Source: Eucommia ulmoides
Lineage: Eukaryota; Streptophyta; Magnoliopsida; Garryales; Eucommiaceae
Direction of reading: 5' to 3'
Assembly (NCBI GenBank): GCA_016647705.1
Contig: CM028332.1
Location: 28,463,300 to 28,527,299 of the forward strand
Length of the DNA stretch: 64,000 nucleotides
The notes below the pieces were generated by a model. That model was not told where the DNA came from and did no database searches. It worked only from the letters and a program-made list of their open reading frames with translations. Position 1 is the stretch's first letter. Each line of letters begins with the position of its first letter. The position numbers and the translations under genes are program-made. This document shows positions 48,091 to 59,689 of this stretch, piece by piece.

Positions 48091-49616
48091 TGATAAGTGT
48101 GAAAAACCTATCTATTTCTAAACCGGATTTATTAGTTCTCAAGCATTTTAGTTATATTTAATTGTGTTTTAGTGTGTTTTAGTGTAGAACAGGGAAATGA
48201 CATCAAAGGGCGAGAAACGAGTGAAAACGGTGGAGAAATGGTGAACAAAATGTGCAAAACAGGGTTTCGGTGAATGAAGACCAGCGCTTAAGCGGAAGTT
48301 CCACCGCTTAGGCGAAAAAGAGGCAGAGTGTTAGAGTGCTGAAAGGCTGAACTACCGCCTAGGCGAGAAAACAACAGAATATCTTGCCAGCAGCCACCAC
48401 CTAAGCGTAAAAACCACCGCTTAGGCGAAGTAACCGACAGAACTTAACCGACTTAATTCCACCGCCTAAGCGGTGAACCACCGCTTAGGCGGTGACACTC
48501 TGCACAGAAATATCTGTTTTCAGATATTTTGAAGATATTTCCAAACCCTTGCCTATAAAACCCTTTTCTCCACCAAACCAAAAGACTCTCTTAGAGGTTA
48601 GAACCCCTTAGACGTTAAAGGAGGCTCCGGTTGTTCTTGGGAGCTCTCTTCCACCTTAGTTAGATTAGATTAGTTTAGGAAATAGATTAGATTAGTTGTA
48701 AAGAGTGTTCTTGGCCAATCCTTGAAGAGCTAGAAGAGGAAGTTCATCAACGGAAAAGAGGAAGCTTGGGAGGATCGTTCTTTGGCGAAAGTGGACTACT
48801 CCACTTTGAGATTTGGCTTTTCTTCCCTTTGTTTTCATCTTTGTATTTAATATTTATAGTTGGTAATGATGATATCCTCTTGATTTGTGTTGTATTGGCT
48901 AAGAACATGTTAGTGTAAATTTGGAGATTAGTTAGAGGAATGTGTAGTTGTGTAAATACTCGTTTGGTTTAATATACGTTTCTTTAACGGTTGTTGTTTT
49001 AAGTCCGATCGTGTTTATCATTTGATGATGATCTTAATATGCTTGTAACGGTATTAGGATTGGATTTGAGAATCTAGGGTTTGACACTCGGAAGAGGTAA
49101 CCCTAGATTCGGACTAGGGTAAACACATCGTTACGACCTAACGACCCGAGAAGGTATTAGTTAGTATGCAATCGATGACGTTGGGTCAAGACTCACGCGG
49201 CCTAGAGTCGTTAATACATCGAGGGGGACCTCGACGTCGACTCGAAGTCATATATTTCCTCGTCTTACACTCGAAAGAGGTGGCGGAAGAGTTTACGAAT
49301 CGAGATTGTCGGACACCTAAACTCCGTTGTTGTTAACCGAACGAAATCAAACGTGTATTAAGTGAACGAAATCAATCCCTAATTAATCAACTTAGTTAGA
49401 ATTAACCCACTAATTGTTATTTAGTTTAGTTTAATTTCTATTCACACTTTCCGTCATCAGGATAACACGAGACTACGTCAATTGCGGTATTCAATTCAAT
49501 TATTCACACTTTTCTCTGTGGGAACGATATCCGATCTTCAAATATCCACTATATTAAAACATTAGACCTCGTATACTTGCGAGCGTAAGTAGGCGTGCGC
49601 AAAATTGCACCTGCCA
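48091..49616 (+). repeat. 3' LTR of the nested Athila/Tat-like element
   Basis: It begins tgataagtgtgaaaaacc and ends gcacctgcca. The palindromes lie at 48280-48495 and the TATA box at 48554-48560. Compared with the 5' LTR it keeps an extra block at 48428-48491 and lacks one unit near 48355, so the two LTRs have different palindrome counts. Confidence 0.92.
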
Positions 49617-50909
49617 GCAATAATATATCGCAATTGATTCACAAAATCACTCTTAGAAAAGCTCACAATATCGGAGAATACTAACTCTTATAAAAGCTCT
49701 CTCAAAATGATATAGAATGATTAACTCCCTTAGAATGATTAGCTTTTTTAATAAAATTCGCAGATTTATTTAAAGGAACTTGTAATCAGCCTTCTAACAG
49801 CTAGTTTACAAGTGTCATGACAATTAAAAGCTCTTATAGACCCCTTATAACATAAAAACTTCATTTAGGTTCAATTTCACTTAATAACAACTTTCAAAAC
49901 ACTCAATTAAACCCCTAAAGTATTTCTCAATTAAATTAAATAAGTATAGAATCCATTTTAATTACCAAATTGAGAAATATTAATATTTAATGAACTATAT
50001 TGAAATTATTTAATTAATATATGAACCATATCTCAAATATAAAGAATATTCCCAAAATCTCTCTCAAATCCTAACAAAAAACGGCAGCTTTTGGATTTAA
50101 ACTCGGATCAAACAGTATCCTGAAAATACGCATTCAGTCGACTGCCCAATCGACTGGAAGATACTGGAAGTAGCCCATGCAGTGCATCGGTCGACCGCTT
50201 GGTCGACTCTTCGATTCAGAGAGTTTGTCATGCTTTCATCGGTCGACCGCTCGGTCGACTCGTAGATTCAGAAAGTTCAGTTGTTTTCATCGGTCGACCT
50301 GACAATTGACTCTTCGATTCAAAGAGTTCAGCTTCTTTCTCCGGTCGACTCCTGAGTCGACTGCCTCCTTCTGAATCTCTTCTCTGATCTTGTTTTTAAT
50401 TCACTTTCTTTTATGATTTCGCTCATTTATCCATTTTTATCTTTAAATAAGCTCCACTAATATTCTTATATTCCATTTTAGTCATTCAAAAATATTTCTT
50501 TTCAATTCATAAAAGAGTAAATAATCATACTTAATAAAAACACACAAAAAAAATAAAATTCATTTTATGCCATGTGTGTGTTCCTAAATGGGATATTAAG
50601 AGTTAATATTTACTTGGGTTGTTTTCACTAATTTCTTCAAACTCTTAATACTTCTTGATCATCTTGATATCTTTATTTAACATCTATTCAATTTAACATC
50701 TTCATTACTGGAACTTTAAATCACTGAAACACTTGATCAAACATTAGTTCCACCAAAACATTAATACTTAATTGTTCATCAAAATTTTAGGATTAACAAT
50801 ATGTTTTTTTGAAAGTTTAAGTATCAAGGAAGCAAGGGTTGCAAAAGGCTCATAATTGTAAGGACCATCTATTTTTATAAAAGATACCAATGGCCCAGAT
50901 TAATCCATC

Positions 50910-52255
50910 GGGATAAAGACCTTTTTGGTCCCTGACAAATGGCTCGGGTGTCTAATTGGCCCATAACTTTTGCAACTCGACACATTTGCCCTTAACATTT
51001 TAAAATAGTGCCAAATTAGCTCTTGAATCGGGTTCTGTTAGTAGAATTTGGGGATTTTGGATGGAAACAGTCACGTGACAGGCACATGACTATTTAGTTA
51101 AGGGTACATGCGTCATTTTAACCTTATTAATATAATGGGGTTTATTTGCATATGTTGTTAAACTAAGGGGTCAAAATCTTTTTTTCTCACCCTCTTTTTT
51201 CTGTTTGGCTTCTCAGTCCCCCCTCTCCTTCTTTGTTTCACTGCAGTAGCGAGCACCACCACACTACTGAGCACCACCAAAACACCACCATCGAACCAAA
51301 CATCACCACCGCCGAACCAAGCAACAGTCAAATAAAGAAGAGAGAAAGAGAAGTTTTACCTGAGAAGAACATCGCCACCCTGAACAACATCTCCGACCAC
51401 CCTCTATCGCCGAACAACATCGTCGTCCCATTTCTTATTGTCGCCATCTCCGGCCAGGTCTCCCTCGATTTGGCCAGATCTCTACTGATCTCTATCGTCG
51501 CCAGTCATCAGAGTTCTCGATTTGGCCAGATCTGCCAAATCAGAGTTGTTGATTTGGCCAGATCTGGCTAAATCGGAGGTCTCCACTCTCCACCGCACAT
51601 GATATATCTCTTTCTCTCTATGTCTTTCGCAATTTCTCTGTGAAATCCACCGAACGTTATCTCTCTCTATCTCTCTTTATGTTCGTTTCGGTGGTGTTCG
51701 GCGGTGTTGTTAATTTCAGTGGTGTTTATTCGGCGGTGTTGTTTGTTTTGATGGTGTTTTTCGGTGGTGGTGTTGTTCGTTTCAGTGGTATTGATGTTTG
51801 TTTTGGTGGTGGTGTTCGGCGATGTTGTTCGTTTTGGTGGTGTTGATGTTCGTTTTCGTGGTGTTTTTCCTCGGTGAGTGGGAGTAGCATTAGTTTCCAT
51901 GGAGGAGATGGAGTAGGGGTCGCCAGAGATGGAGCAGGGGTGGGGGTTGGGCTTGCCGGATATGGGATGGGGAGGAAAATGATGAATTAAAAGAAAAAAG
52001 TACACAATAAACTTTTAAGTTTTAGATAGAAAATTAAATTACCCCCAATTAAATAACTTTTCAAATTAATCTCATTAAATAAAAAGACCAAAATACCCTT
52101 AATAAAATGTTGACCGTTAGTTTGACTTAACGGAATTTGCCTCAAGGGCTAATTTGGCACTATCTTGAAATGTTAAGGGCAAATGTGTTGAGTTGCAAAA
52201 GTTAGGGGCCAATTGGACACCCGAGCCATTTGTTAGGGACCAAGGTCTTTATCCC
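50910..52255. mobile_element. Mutator-like (MULE) non-autonomous element, 9-bp TSD
   Basis: The 1346-bp element is flanked by perfect 9-bp repeats taatccatc (50901-50909 and 52256-52264). Long TIRs of about 120-130 bp begin gggataaagacc at both ends and share gacaaatggctcgggtgt-like and cacatttgcccttaacattt segments. Nine-bp TSDs with long TIRs are typical of MULEs. The interior (51230-51960) has low-complexity caccacc- and ggtggtgtt-rich sequence and short frames but no transposase. It could be a Pack-MULE with captured host DNA. Confidence 0.9.
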
Positions 52256-52264
52256 TAATCCATC

Positions 52265-52998
52265 AGATCTGACAAATGAGGGTTTCAACTGTCATCAAGG
52301 AGTTAAAGTGACACGCCTGTCAAATTGTGAAGGCATTAAATGTGTGCCAGGTTTGGGCACAATTAAATTTTGACTTTGAGTCTTGGGACTTCACTTTCCA
52401 TCTTGACCAAATATTCCTAATCCCCAAGATTCTCGATCATCAGGAATAGGAGGCATCTAATAAGGGGTATTTTGGAAAGTAACTAAGAACACGAGTAAAA
52501 AGAAAACTCACATGTCATGCACATAAGCCCGAGCATGACTCATGGGTACTCACATGCAACGCACATGAGCCCGAGAATGACTTGTAGGTATCTGGGGATT
52601 CTGCCTGGGATCCTATGTTTAATTCCAAGATCATCTTCAGTACCAACTACAACCCTATGTTACCTGAGGTGTGAGATCGAATCTATATGAGATGGTTCAT
52701 CCTCGGGATAATCGAGGATGTCCCAAACTACGTCTTAACCTCGGGCTTTCCCCTTGCTTGGGAATGGTTATTAAATTCCACTATATAAGGAAAGAGAATC
52801 GTGCATCTGATTTAACAGGTATAATCCCCTCAACTCCACATATCTTATAGGCATTAACGAGGATTGACCAATATTTTAAGAGTTACCAAACAAGTCTTTT
52901 CACACCTATAAATACTAATAGGATTGTCAGTCCAAGATATGCACAATTTTCTAAGCTAAAACTGTACTAAAATTCCACTAAAACTTTATTTATTCTCA
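52265..52998. other. LTR-like sequence with candidate promoter, no gene
   Basis: It continues the block of 41300-42095 and 50804-50900. cacacctataaatactaata near 52901-52920 is a good TATA-like site. Repeated cacatgagcccgag(c/a)atgac words occur near 52525 and 52565. After the TIR element it appears to continue at 55631. Confidence 0.5.
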
Positions 52999-53798
52999 AT
53001 GTTTAAAAATCTGAATTAGACCATAGGGTTTAACTGATTGAAACACCATCCGAGCTTGTTTCTAGTCCGGTTAACCGGTCAAACTCATTTTTCCTCCCAA
53101 AACCGTTGTACTGACCAATTCGGACTAATTCAATCACTGAACCGGTGAACTAGAATGGGTTATTGCCGAATAGGTCGGTTTTTCCCACTTTTGAGAATAA
53201 TACAATTATTCCCAAATTACCTTAAATCCTTCCTTAAATTCATTCTCGTTTCGCTTTCTTGGTCCAACCGTCCAGCCACAGCTACAAAGCTCTTCTCTAT
53301 CTCTCTTCCTGTCATTTTTTTTCTCACTATTTTTCAGTCCAGTTGTCTCTCTAATCCAACCTCCAATGCCGATCCAGCCGCAGTAGTGCAACCTCCATCC
53401 GTGACGTCTTTTCCCCACTCCCCAACTGAGCAGCCTCCTACGATGACCCTAGTTGAGCAGCTCCAAGGGTAATTTGGTAAGTTGCTTTTCAATTTAACTT
53501 CAATTTTATAATTTAATTTTTTAATTTTGTCTAATTAACATGTCGTTTGTTTAATAATGTTAATTTATTTAATTTTTTTTGTTCATTATTTAATCAATTT
53601 GTTTAATTTAATATAATTATTGTTTAATTTGTATAATAATATATTAATACAGTATTAATTTAAATTGCTTATTTTTTATTTATATTTGTTGCAAGTGACA
53701 TGTTTACTTTCTTTAATAAATTTGTCGATGTAAAAAATAAGAAATTATGATTTTTTAACACGATTCTGATCGTATTGAAATCAATTTATGAAATACCT

Positions 53799-55395
53799 TT
53801 TTTTTTTTTTTTTTTTTGGAGTTCAGAAAATGAGACAAACACAAATAAACCAACAAACAAATCAAACAAACAACATCACTCCAAGCAAAAATCAAAAGCT
53901 CTTTTGTTCATTTCCTCAAAAATGATATCTTCTAAGTTGGTTGTATGAGTTTCGAGGATTTTGAGCGTACACTCTCCTTCAGCACAATCTCCATCAACAC
54001 CTCTTCTCATTAGTAAGTCTGCACATCTATTCGTCTCTCTCGGGGTAAATTTGAGAGTTTAGTTATTTAGGAGAAATATTCTCTTACATTCATTGATCCA
54101 ATTCTTGAAGCGATGATTTTAAAGACATGCTAGATGAGGATGACTGCCTTCGTAGAGTCAATTTCTACCATAATTTTAGGATAATCTCTATTAGAAGCAA
54201 TCGTGATACCAATGACTAAACTTCTTAGCTCCATTTCAAGGGATGTGCAACTATCCACACAACCGACGTAACCCACTTTCCAGATGCCAAGGTTGTCCCT
54301 TAATAGACCTCTAATGCCTCTTTTTCCCAAGTTTCCTTTAGCATTACCATTAGTATTGAATTTAAGAAAACCTGCAAAAGGGGGAAACCAATTAGGTGGC
54401 TTTTGATTAGTGTTTTCAATTTTCCCCTTCCACTTGGGATGGAACAGTTTGGGATGGGATGAGAATCTTATTTTCTTCTGAGAACAGAATCGCGTTTGGT
54501 AATGACAGAATTTGGTTTCCTATCGGAAACAGAATAACGTTTGATAACGACATTATTCTAGAATTGTTTCCTCAAAAAATTTTCTTTTTATTATTATTTA
54601 TTTATTTAAATGTATGATAATAAATATCAAATGACACCAAATTCAAAAAAATAAACATTAATTAAAAATTGATATCTAAAAATATTAACATATAAATATA
54701 AACACCGTACATATTTTACAATAAATGTCTAATTTGATTAAATATGATTATTAGAGGCAAAAATACAATTATAAAATCTTTTTTGGAGAAAAATACATAT
54801 TCCCTCTATATACTTAAAATTATTACCTGATTTATATTTGTTCATATTTTCAAAATTTAAACTATAAACAATCAATATACAATAAATAAATAAATAAATA
54901 AAAACAATCTTGTTATGAGCCTAACAAAAAATGAGCAAAGGACCTCATTAACAATTTTTTCAATTCCCAACATGTCCTTTATTTGGGATGAGTTTTTTAA
55001 GAATGAAAAAAAATCATATTTTTTCTCCAATCCCCAGGAATTTTGGAATCAATCCCAAAACTTTGGGATGAGATAGGAACGAAAATAAGTTTACCAAACG
55101 CGTTCCCAAACATCAATCTCAAAAATTTGGGGATGGGACGGGAACACTAACCAAATGGGGCCTTAGTGGCGGGGTTCCAAAATTCATTTAGGATCTTTGG
55201 TTTTAAGAAGAAATTAGATAAGTCATTAAAATAGCTTGCAATTTTAGAGATGGTAACTAGGGGAGGATTGCAAGTTCCTTCAATAACTTCTTTATTTATA
55301 TCTTTTCAAACTTCCCAAATGGTAGCAATGAAAGGGAAAAAGTTAGAATTAGAGAAACTCCCTCTCAAGTTTTTCTAATCCAATCCCAAATATCT
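53799..55395 (-). mobile_element. 5'-truncated L1-type LINE with poly(A) tail
   Basis: A T-run at 53799-53818 on the plus strand is a poly(A) tail on the minus strand. Upstream of it on the minus strand the frames encode the C-terminal RNase H-like region (FPPFAGFLKFNTNGNAKGN, GIRGLLRDNLG, SLEMELRSLVIGITIA, VEIDSTKAVILI) and, beyond the nested MITE, an IATIWEV and NKEVIEG segment. This is the RVT_3-type RNase H of plant L1 ORF2. A 7-bp tgaaata near each end may be part of a TSD, but this is weak. Confidence 0.82.
54395..55162. mobile_element. Harbinger-like MITE inside the LINE, TSD tta
   Basis: The left end ggtggcttttgattagtgtt and the right end, in reverse complement ggccccatttggttagtgtt, form degenerate TIRs. 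Both flanks carry tta (54392-54394 and 55163-55165). Excising it restores contiguous LINE RNase H coding sequence across one tta. At 768 bp it has no ORF of its own. Confidence 0.75.
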
Positions 55396-55643
55396 GAAAT
55401 AGACTAATTGTACATGAAGTTAATTATTTTTATGTTTATTTTTACTTGGTAATGGATATATTTTTCTTACAATTTATTTTTTAATTTTTTTTCATCATTA
55501 ATATTTTTATTTAAAATATATATGTTTAATGACGTAATTATAACATACGGTTTAACCGCGATTCACATACCAATTGAACTAGTAACCCAGTAATTTTTCC
55601 AGTTCGATATTCGATCTGGGTTTTAAAATATTATTTATTCTCA

Positions 55644-56082
55644 CATTGGAAATGCACCGCCAACAGGTTTACCTGCGGTGTATTATTTTACAAAAATCAA
55701 AGTTTAGGAGGACAATATTCCAATATTAAAGTGGATCATATCTGACGATTCAGATTGGTGCATCATCAAATATAAAATACCAAAAAGAAAAGAAAGGGAG
55801 TATAATGTAAAAAATAAAAAATTATTATTATCTTTTAAAATAATAAAAATATTCTTATTAATAAAATATGATAATCGATGCCTCAATCAATTGTACTGGA
55901 AAAAATGAAAGAATATCCAAGATATTATCAATATGAGGTTTAAACTCTTTAAATTATTTAATTAAAGTGTGTTTGTTTGGGCAGAAAATAAGATTGAATA
56001 AGAAAATGAAAACAAAAAATACAATAGAAAAAAAAAATGTTTGGTATGGATAGAAAATAGAAGGAAAAATAAAATAGAGTTC
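55644..56082. other. AT-rich interval, partial MITE-like sequence, no gene
   Basis: gtgtgtttgtttgggcaga at about 55966 and atgtttggtatggatag at about 56038 resemble the terminal sequence of the Tourist-like MITE at 34758. No matching right end was found. Confidence 0.4.
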
Positions 56083-56251
56083 TTTACGTAATAAATACTT
56101 TTAAAAAAAAATTACTGACAAAATAATATTTTTAACTTATTTATCGAACGCGAGCATTCTGGTGTTGTGAACAACGGGTTCAAAATGCCGGGACCAAAAT
56201 TATTTTACTATTTTGGCTTGGTCCCGGTGTGCCCTTTTCCTTTTTTTTGCC

Positions 56252-56286
<35 letters not shown>

Positions 56287-57625
56287 TGAAAAACTAATGA
56301 AAGCACAAGTAGTTTTTTTACACTATATATCCTTAAAGTTTAGCCATTATTTCATTTACAACAAGTTTTTTTTTGGTTTTTTACTTTTTACTCCTTTTTA
56401 TTTTTTTTATTTCGTTTTTTATGAAAAATAAAAAAATAAAAAAAACTTTGAAGTAATTTTTTAAATTTCTATCATTGTTGCAATTTAAATTTAAATTAGT
56501 TAAAGTAGTGATGTAAAAAATTTTAAAAACTAATCTAGTCGGTCGACCGACTTGATAAATCAGTCGACCGTTGAAAATTATGGGTTTAAATTGTATATCT
56601 TGAGTTAACATGTCAACCGAATGGGATATCCTGTTGACCAAATTGAATTTTTACTTGAATTCAATTAAAAATAAAAAAATATTTTTACTTCAATTGAAAA
56701 AGATAAATATATTTTTTGCTTTAAAAAATTTAGAATGATTTTTTATTATAATAGATTTTTTAAAGTAGAAATCTACTTGAAGATTGTTATAATAGATTGT
56801 TATAAATATCTTTTTCTGTTTAAGTAAATTTCTACTTCAAAAAATCTATTATAATAAAAAATTATACTAGATTTTTTAAAGCAAAAAATATATTTGTCTT
56901 TTTTCTAGTTGAAGTAAATTTTTTTTTTTTTTATTTTCAATTGAATTTAAGTAAAAATTCAATTTAATCGACAGAATGTCCCATTCGGTTGACAGGTTAG
57001 ATTAAGACATACAATTTAAATCCACAATTTTCAACGGTCAATTGATTTGTTAAGTCGGACGACCAATTGAGTTAGTTTTCAGAATTTTTTATCTTATTAC
57101 TTTAACCAGTTAAACGTTTGATTTATTCGATCGACTGTTTGATCTTATTTTTAAATTTAAATTACAACATTGAAAGAAATTAAAAAAATTACTTCAATTT
57201 TTTTTTTTTTAAAAAAAAAGGGAGGAAAAAAAAAAGTAAAAAGTAAAAAAAAAAAATAAAAAAAAAAAAAAATTATTGTAAATAAAATAATGGTCAAACT
57301 TTAAGGGTATATAGGGTAAAAAAAATTACTTGGGTTTTGATTTGTTTTTCATTCCTTTCTAGCTTTGTCTTGCTCTCTCTCTCTCCTCTCTCAGTTGGGC
57401 GAAAAAAAAGAAAAGCGACTTGGTGCCGGTGTTCGCAACACTGGGGCCAAGCCAAAGCAGTATAACAATTTTGGTCCCGGTGTTCTGAACGCTGATACCA
57501 AAAAAAGTAAAAAAATTACAAATGGTCCCGGTGTTGTGAACACCGGGACCAACACTGGGATTCGGTAAATAAGTTGAAAATATTATTTTGTTAGTAATTT
57601 TTTTTAAAAGTATTTATTACGTAAA
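56083..57625. repeat. Giant imperfect inverted repeat (fold-back), arms about 0.7-0.8 kb
   Basis: The left arm 56083-56778 and right arm 56822-57625 are reverse complements with indels, closing on a loop of about 43 bp. Paired landmarks are tttacgtaataaatactttt with its complement at 57606-57625, the GA-run at 56252-56284 with the CT-run at 57368-57393, tatatccttaaagttt at 56325 with its complement near 57300, and the cggtcgaccg region at 56538 with that near 57050. ggtcccggtgttgtgaacac at 57522 belongs to a smaller palindrome inside the right arm. No coding sequence is seen. Confidence 0.88.
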
Positions 57626-59121
57626 AAATTAATAATTTTTTTTCTCCATTAATTTGGGAGAAAAATGGAGAAAAATAAAAGAAAGGTTTTTTTTAAGAGG
57701 AGAATAAAATTAAGAATAATAATTTTAATAATAAATTTTTAATTTATTTTTATAATATATGAAAATAAAATAATAAATTATATTAATTTTTTTTAATAAT
57801 AAAATATTATCCTTTTGTGGACAAAAACTCTATTTGAGTTTTTCAAGTGAACCATGCTTTTTTCTTTTTATCGTTTGATATTGAGAAAGTGAACGGGCAA
57901 GATTTGAGGATGGACACATTGGAGGACTTGAGGATCCGCGAGCTTTTGGATATGGAAAATCTCAGAAATGATGGAAATAATTAGGAATTATGGGGAAAAT
58001 ATCCAAATCTCATTATAGCCTTCGTTTCCGTATCCCGACAATAGCCTCAGTTTGGCGGCGGCGCATGAAGATAGATCTACACAAGCGATATAGAGAGAGT
58101 GCGTGTAGGAATTGACCCATATTCACCGCTACCGTCACTTCTACAAAGAGAAGTAGGTTTAACTTTTAAGGGCATGTTTGTTTTTGTTTTTAAAATAAAA
58201 AAAGTTCAATTATTTTTAAAAAATTATAATTGGTTAGAAAAATAATTTTAAATTAAATATTTTATTATATATAAATATATTATATTATTTAATAAAATTA
58301 TTATTAATAATATATTTATAATAGTTATAATTATTTGTTCTAATTACATCTTTATTACAAATTATTATTGTGATTAAATTAAAAAATTTATTAGAATAAC
58401 TAAATGAATTACATTATAAATATATATCTTACAATAAGTTATGTGCATAATTATTAATGTTATTAAATATAATATTATGAGTATTTAATATTACAATAAA
58501 AGTTACATAATCTATACATTACATATGTGTGTGTAAGGATGAAAGAAAATATAAATCAATGTTAAGAAATTTAGAAAAAAATAGTGTGATACTGTATGAT
58601 ACTAGTGTATAAAATAATATGTTTTTATTGACATATAAAACTGGAAAGATTTTTTTTTTTTTTTTTTTATATTTCATGTATATTATTTAGTTGATGATTT
58701 ACGGGTAATAGCATTCGCAATCGGTTCAATATAAAGATATTTTGCCTGCACTTTGACTCTCTGGATTGTTATATCTTGGGAAGGACTCGTCATTCTACCT
58801 TGTGTATAGATGAACGTATCTCTTCTTAGAACAGTGTTTACATACCTCGATTCGCCAAATATGAATTTTCTCTCTGTTCTATATTTTATTTTATTTATTT
58901 AAATAATGTGGTTCTTCGTTATTTATAGAGATTAAAATAATATACTATGCTTATTTATTATTTAATTTGTATTTGTATAATTATATATGAAATTTCCTCA
59001 ACATAACTTATTGATTAGTTATTATTAATATTATATTTGTATTGTACAAATTAAAATTTAATCTTTACTATATATTTCTTTATACATTTCTTTCTTATCT
59101 CAACTCAATAAACATCACTGA
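57626..59121. other. AT-rich sequence, no gene recognised
   Basis: 57880-58150 is a less AT-rich patch (ggcggcggcgcatgaagata) without a convincing frame; it may be a gene fragment or leader. 58640-58890 has a weak likeness to the copia leader at 38300. The rest is AT-rich. Confidence 0.45.
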
Positions 59122-59689
59122 TAGGGGTGAGCAATGGAGGGTAGGGGTGGTCATGGGCCAGGCCGGGCTGGACTTGGCCCTACCGTCCGGTCCGGTCTTA
59201 TGGTCGGGCCTTACTTTCATGCCCAAATCTGGTCCGATAATTTTTTTTTTTTAATTTAAAAAGTATACTAAAATTACAACACCAAAACAATAATAAATAT
59301 TAAAGCTACAATTTAGCGTCAAACCAATAGTCCAACAATAAATACTAAAATGACAGTTTAAACTACACTTTAGAGCCAAACTAATATTCCTATATAACAA
59401 GATTAAAGTATAGAGTTTAACAAGCGTTCAACAAACTAGTTAATACTAATATTGTCAAGCCAAACCAAAGAGGGAACTGAGCCAGAGCTAAATTGCTAAG
59501 CTAAACACTGATTGAGGTAATGCTAAAATCCGAATCAATTAGCCAAAAAATTGTACCTTAACACTTGCCAAGTCCGACACCAATTAACTCAAAAAGTCAA
59601 GCATCATATGATTGGTAAATTCAAAAAGTATTAGAATCACTAAAATTGAAATATAACATATAAACCTAAAAAACTAATAACCATCACCG

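Larger units (their letters stand above)
43042..49616 (+). mobile_element. Athila/Tat-like element with one cargo ORF and no visible gag-pol
   Basis: 5' LTR 43042-44523, internal region 44524-48090, 3' LTR 48091-49616. The flanks are gcaag (43037-43041) and gcaat (49617-49621), a TSD with one difference. The 6.6-kb element has a canonical-looking 3' junction (aagtttgggggtat before the LTR) but no recognisable PBS after the 5' LTR, where sequence reads gaatttcgtcagaagg. The internal region holds a potential 5'-UTR intron (44862-45219) and a single decayed ORF (45223-46347). No gag, RT or integrase is seen, so it is a non-autonomous derivative. Confidence 0.85.
42101..50798 (-). mobile_element. 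Solo copia LTR, TSD atatg, containing a nested element
   Basis: The plus-strand ends are tgttggcccagtagaatacc and ggattaaca, flanked by perfect atatg (42096-42100 and 50799-50803). Minus the 43042-49616 insertion it is about 2.1 kb and homologous to 21014-23295 and to 59851-63639. There is no internal copia sequence, so it is a solo LTR. A dyad array of tcggtcgaccgc type lies at 50145-50365. Confidence 0.92.
52999..55630. mobile_element. TIR DNA element with nested LINE and MITE
   Basis: The left end atgtttaaaaatctgaatta and the right end, in reverse complement tattttaaaacccagatcg, are imperfect inverted repeats. Subterminal regions contain ccggttaaccggt and aactggaaaaattactggg motifs. It is flanked by ttatttattctca on both sides (52986-52998 and 55631-55643), a 13-bp match, longer than a hAT 8-bp or MULE 9-11-bp TSD and so containing extra chance identity. 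Own coding sequence is not recognised; a 105-codon frame at 53155-53472 has no known domain. Confidence 0.65.

Noticed and set aside
51233..52005. Short frames inside the MULE
   Set aside because: They are composed mainly of caccacc/ggtggtg low complexity; kept only as a Pack-MULE possibility, not annotated as genes.
53155..53472. 105-codon frame with a hydrophobic segment
   Set aside because: It sits in the subterminal region of a TIR element, has no recognised domain, and an antisense frame of similar quality overlaps it.
58640..58890. Copia LTR fragment
   Set aside because: Only a short similarity to the leader near 38300 (tatcttgg-aagg); no boundaries or TSD, so not called as a feature.
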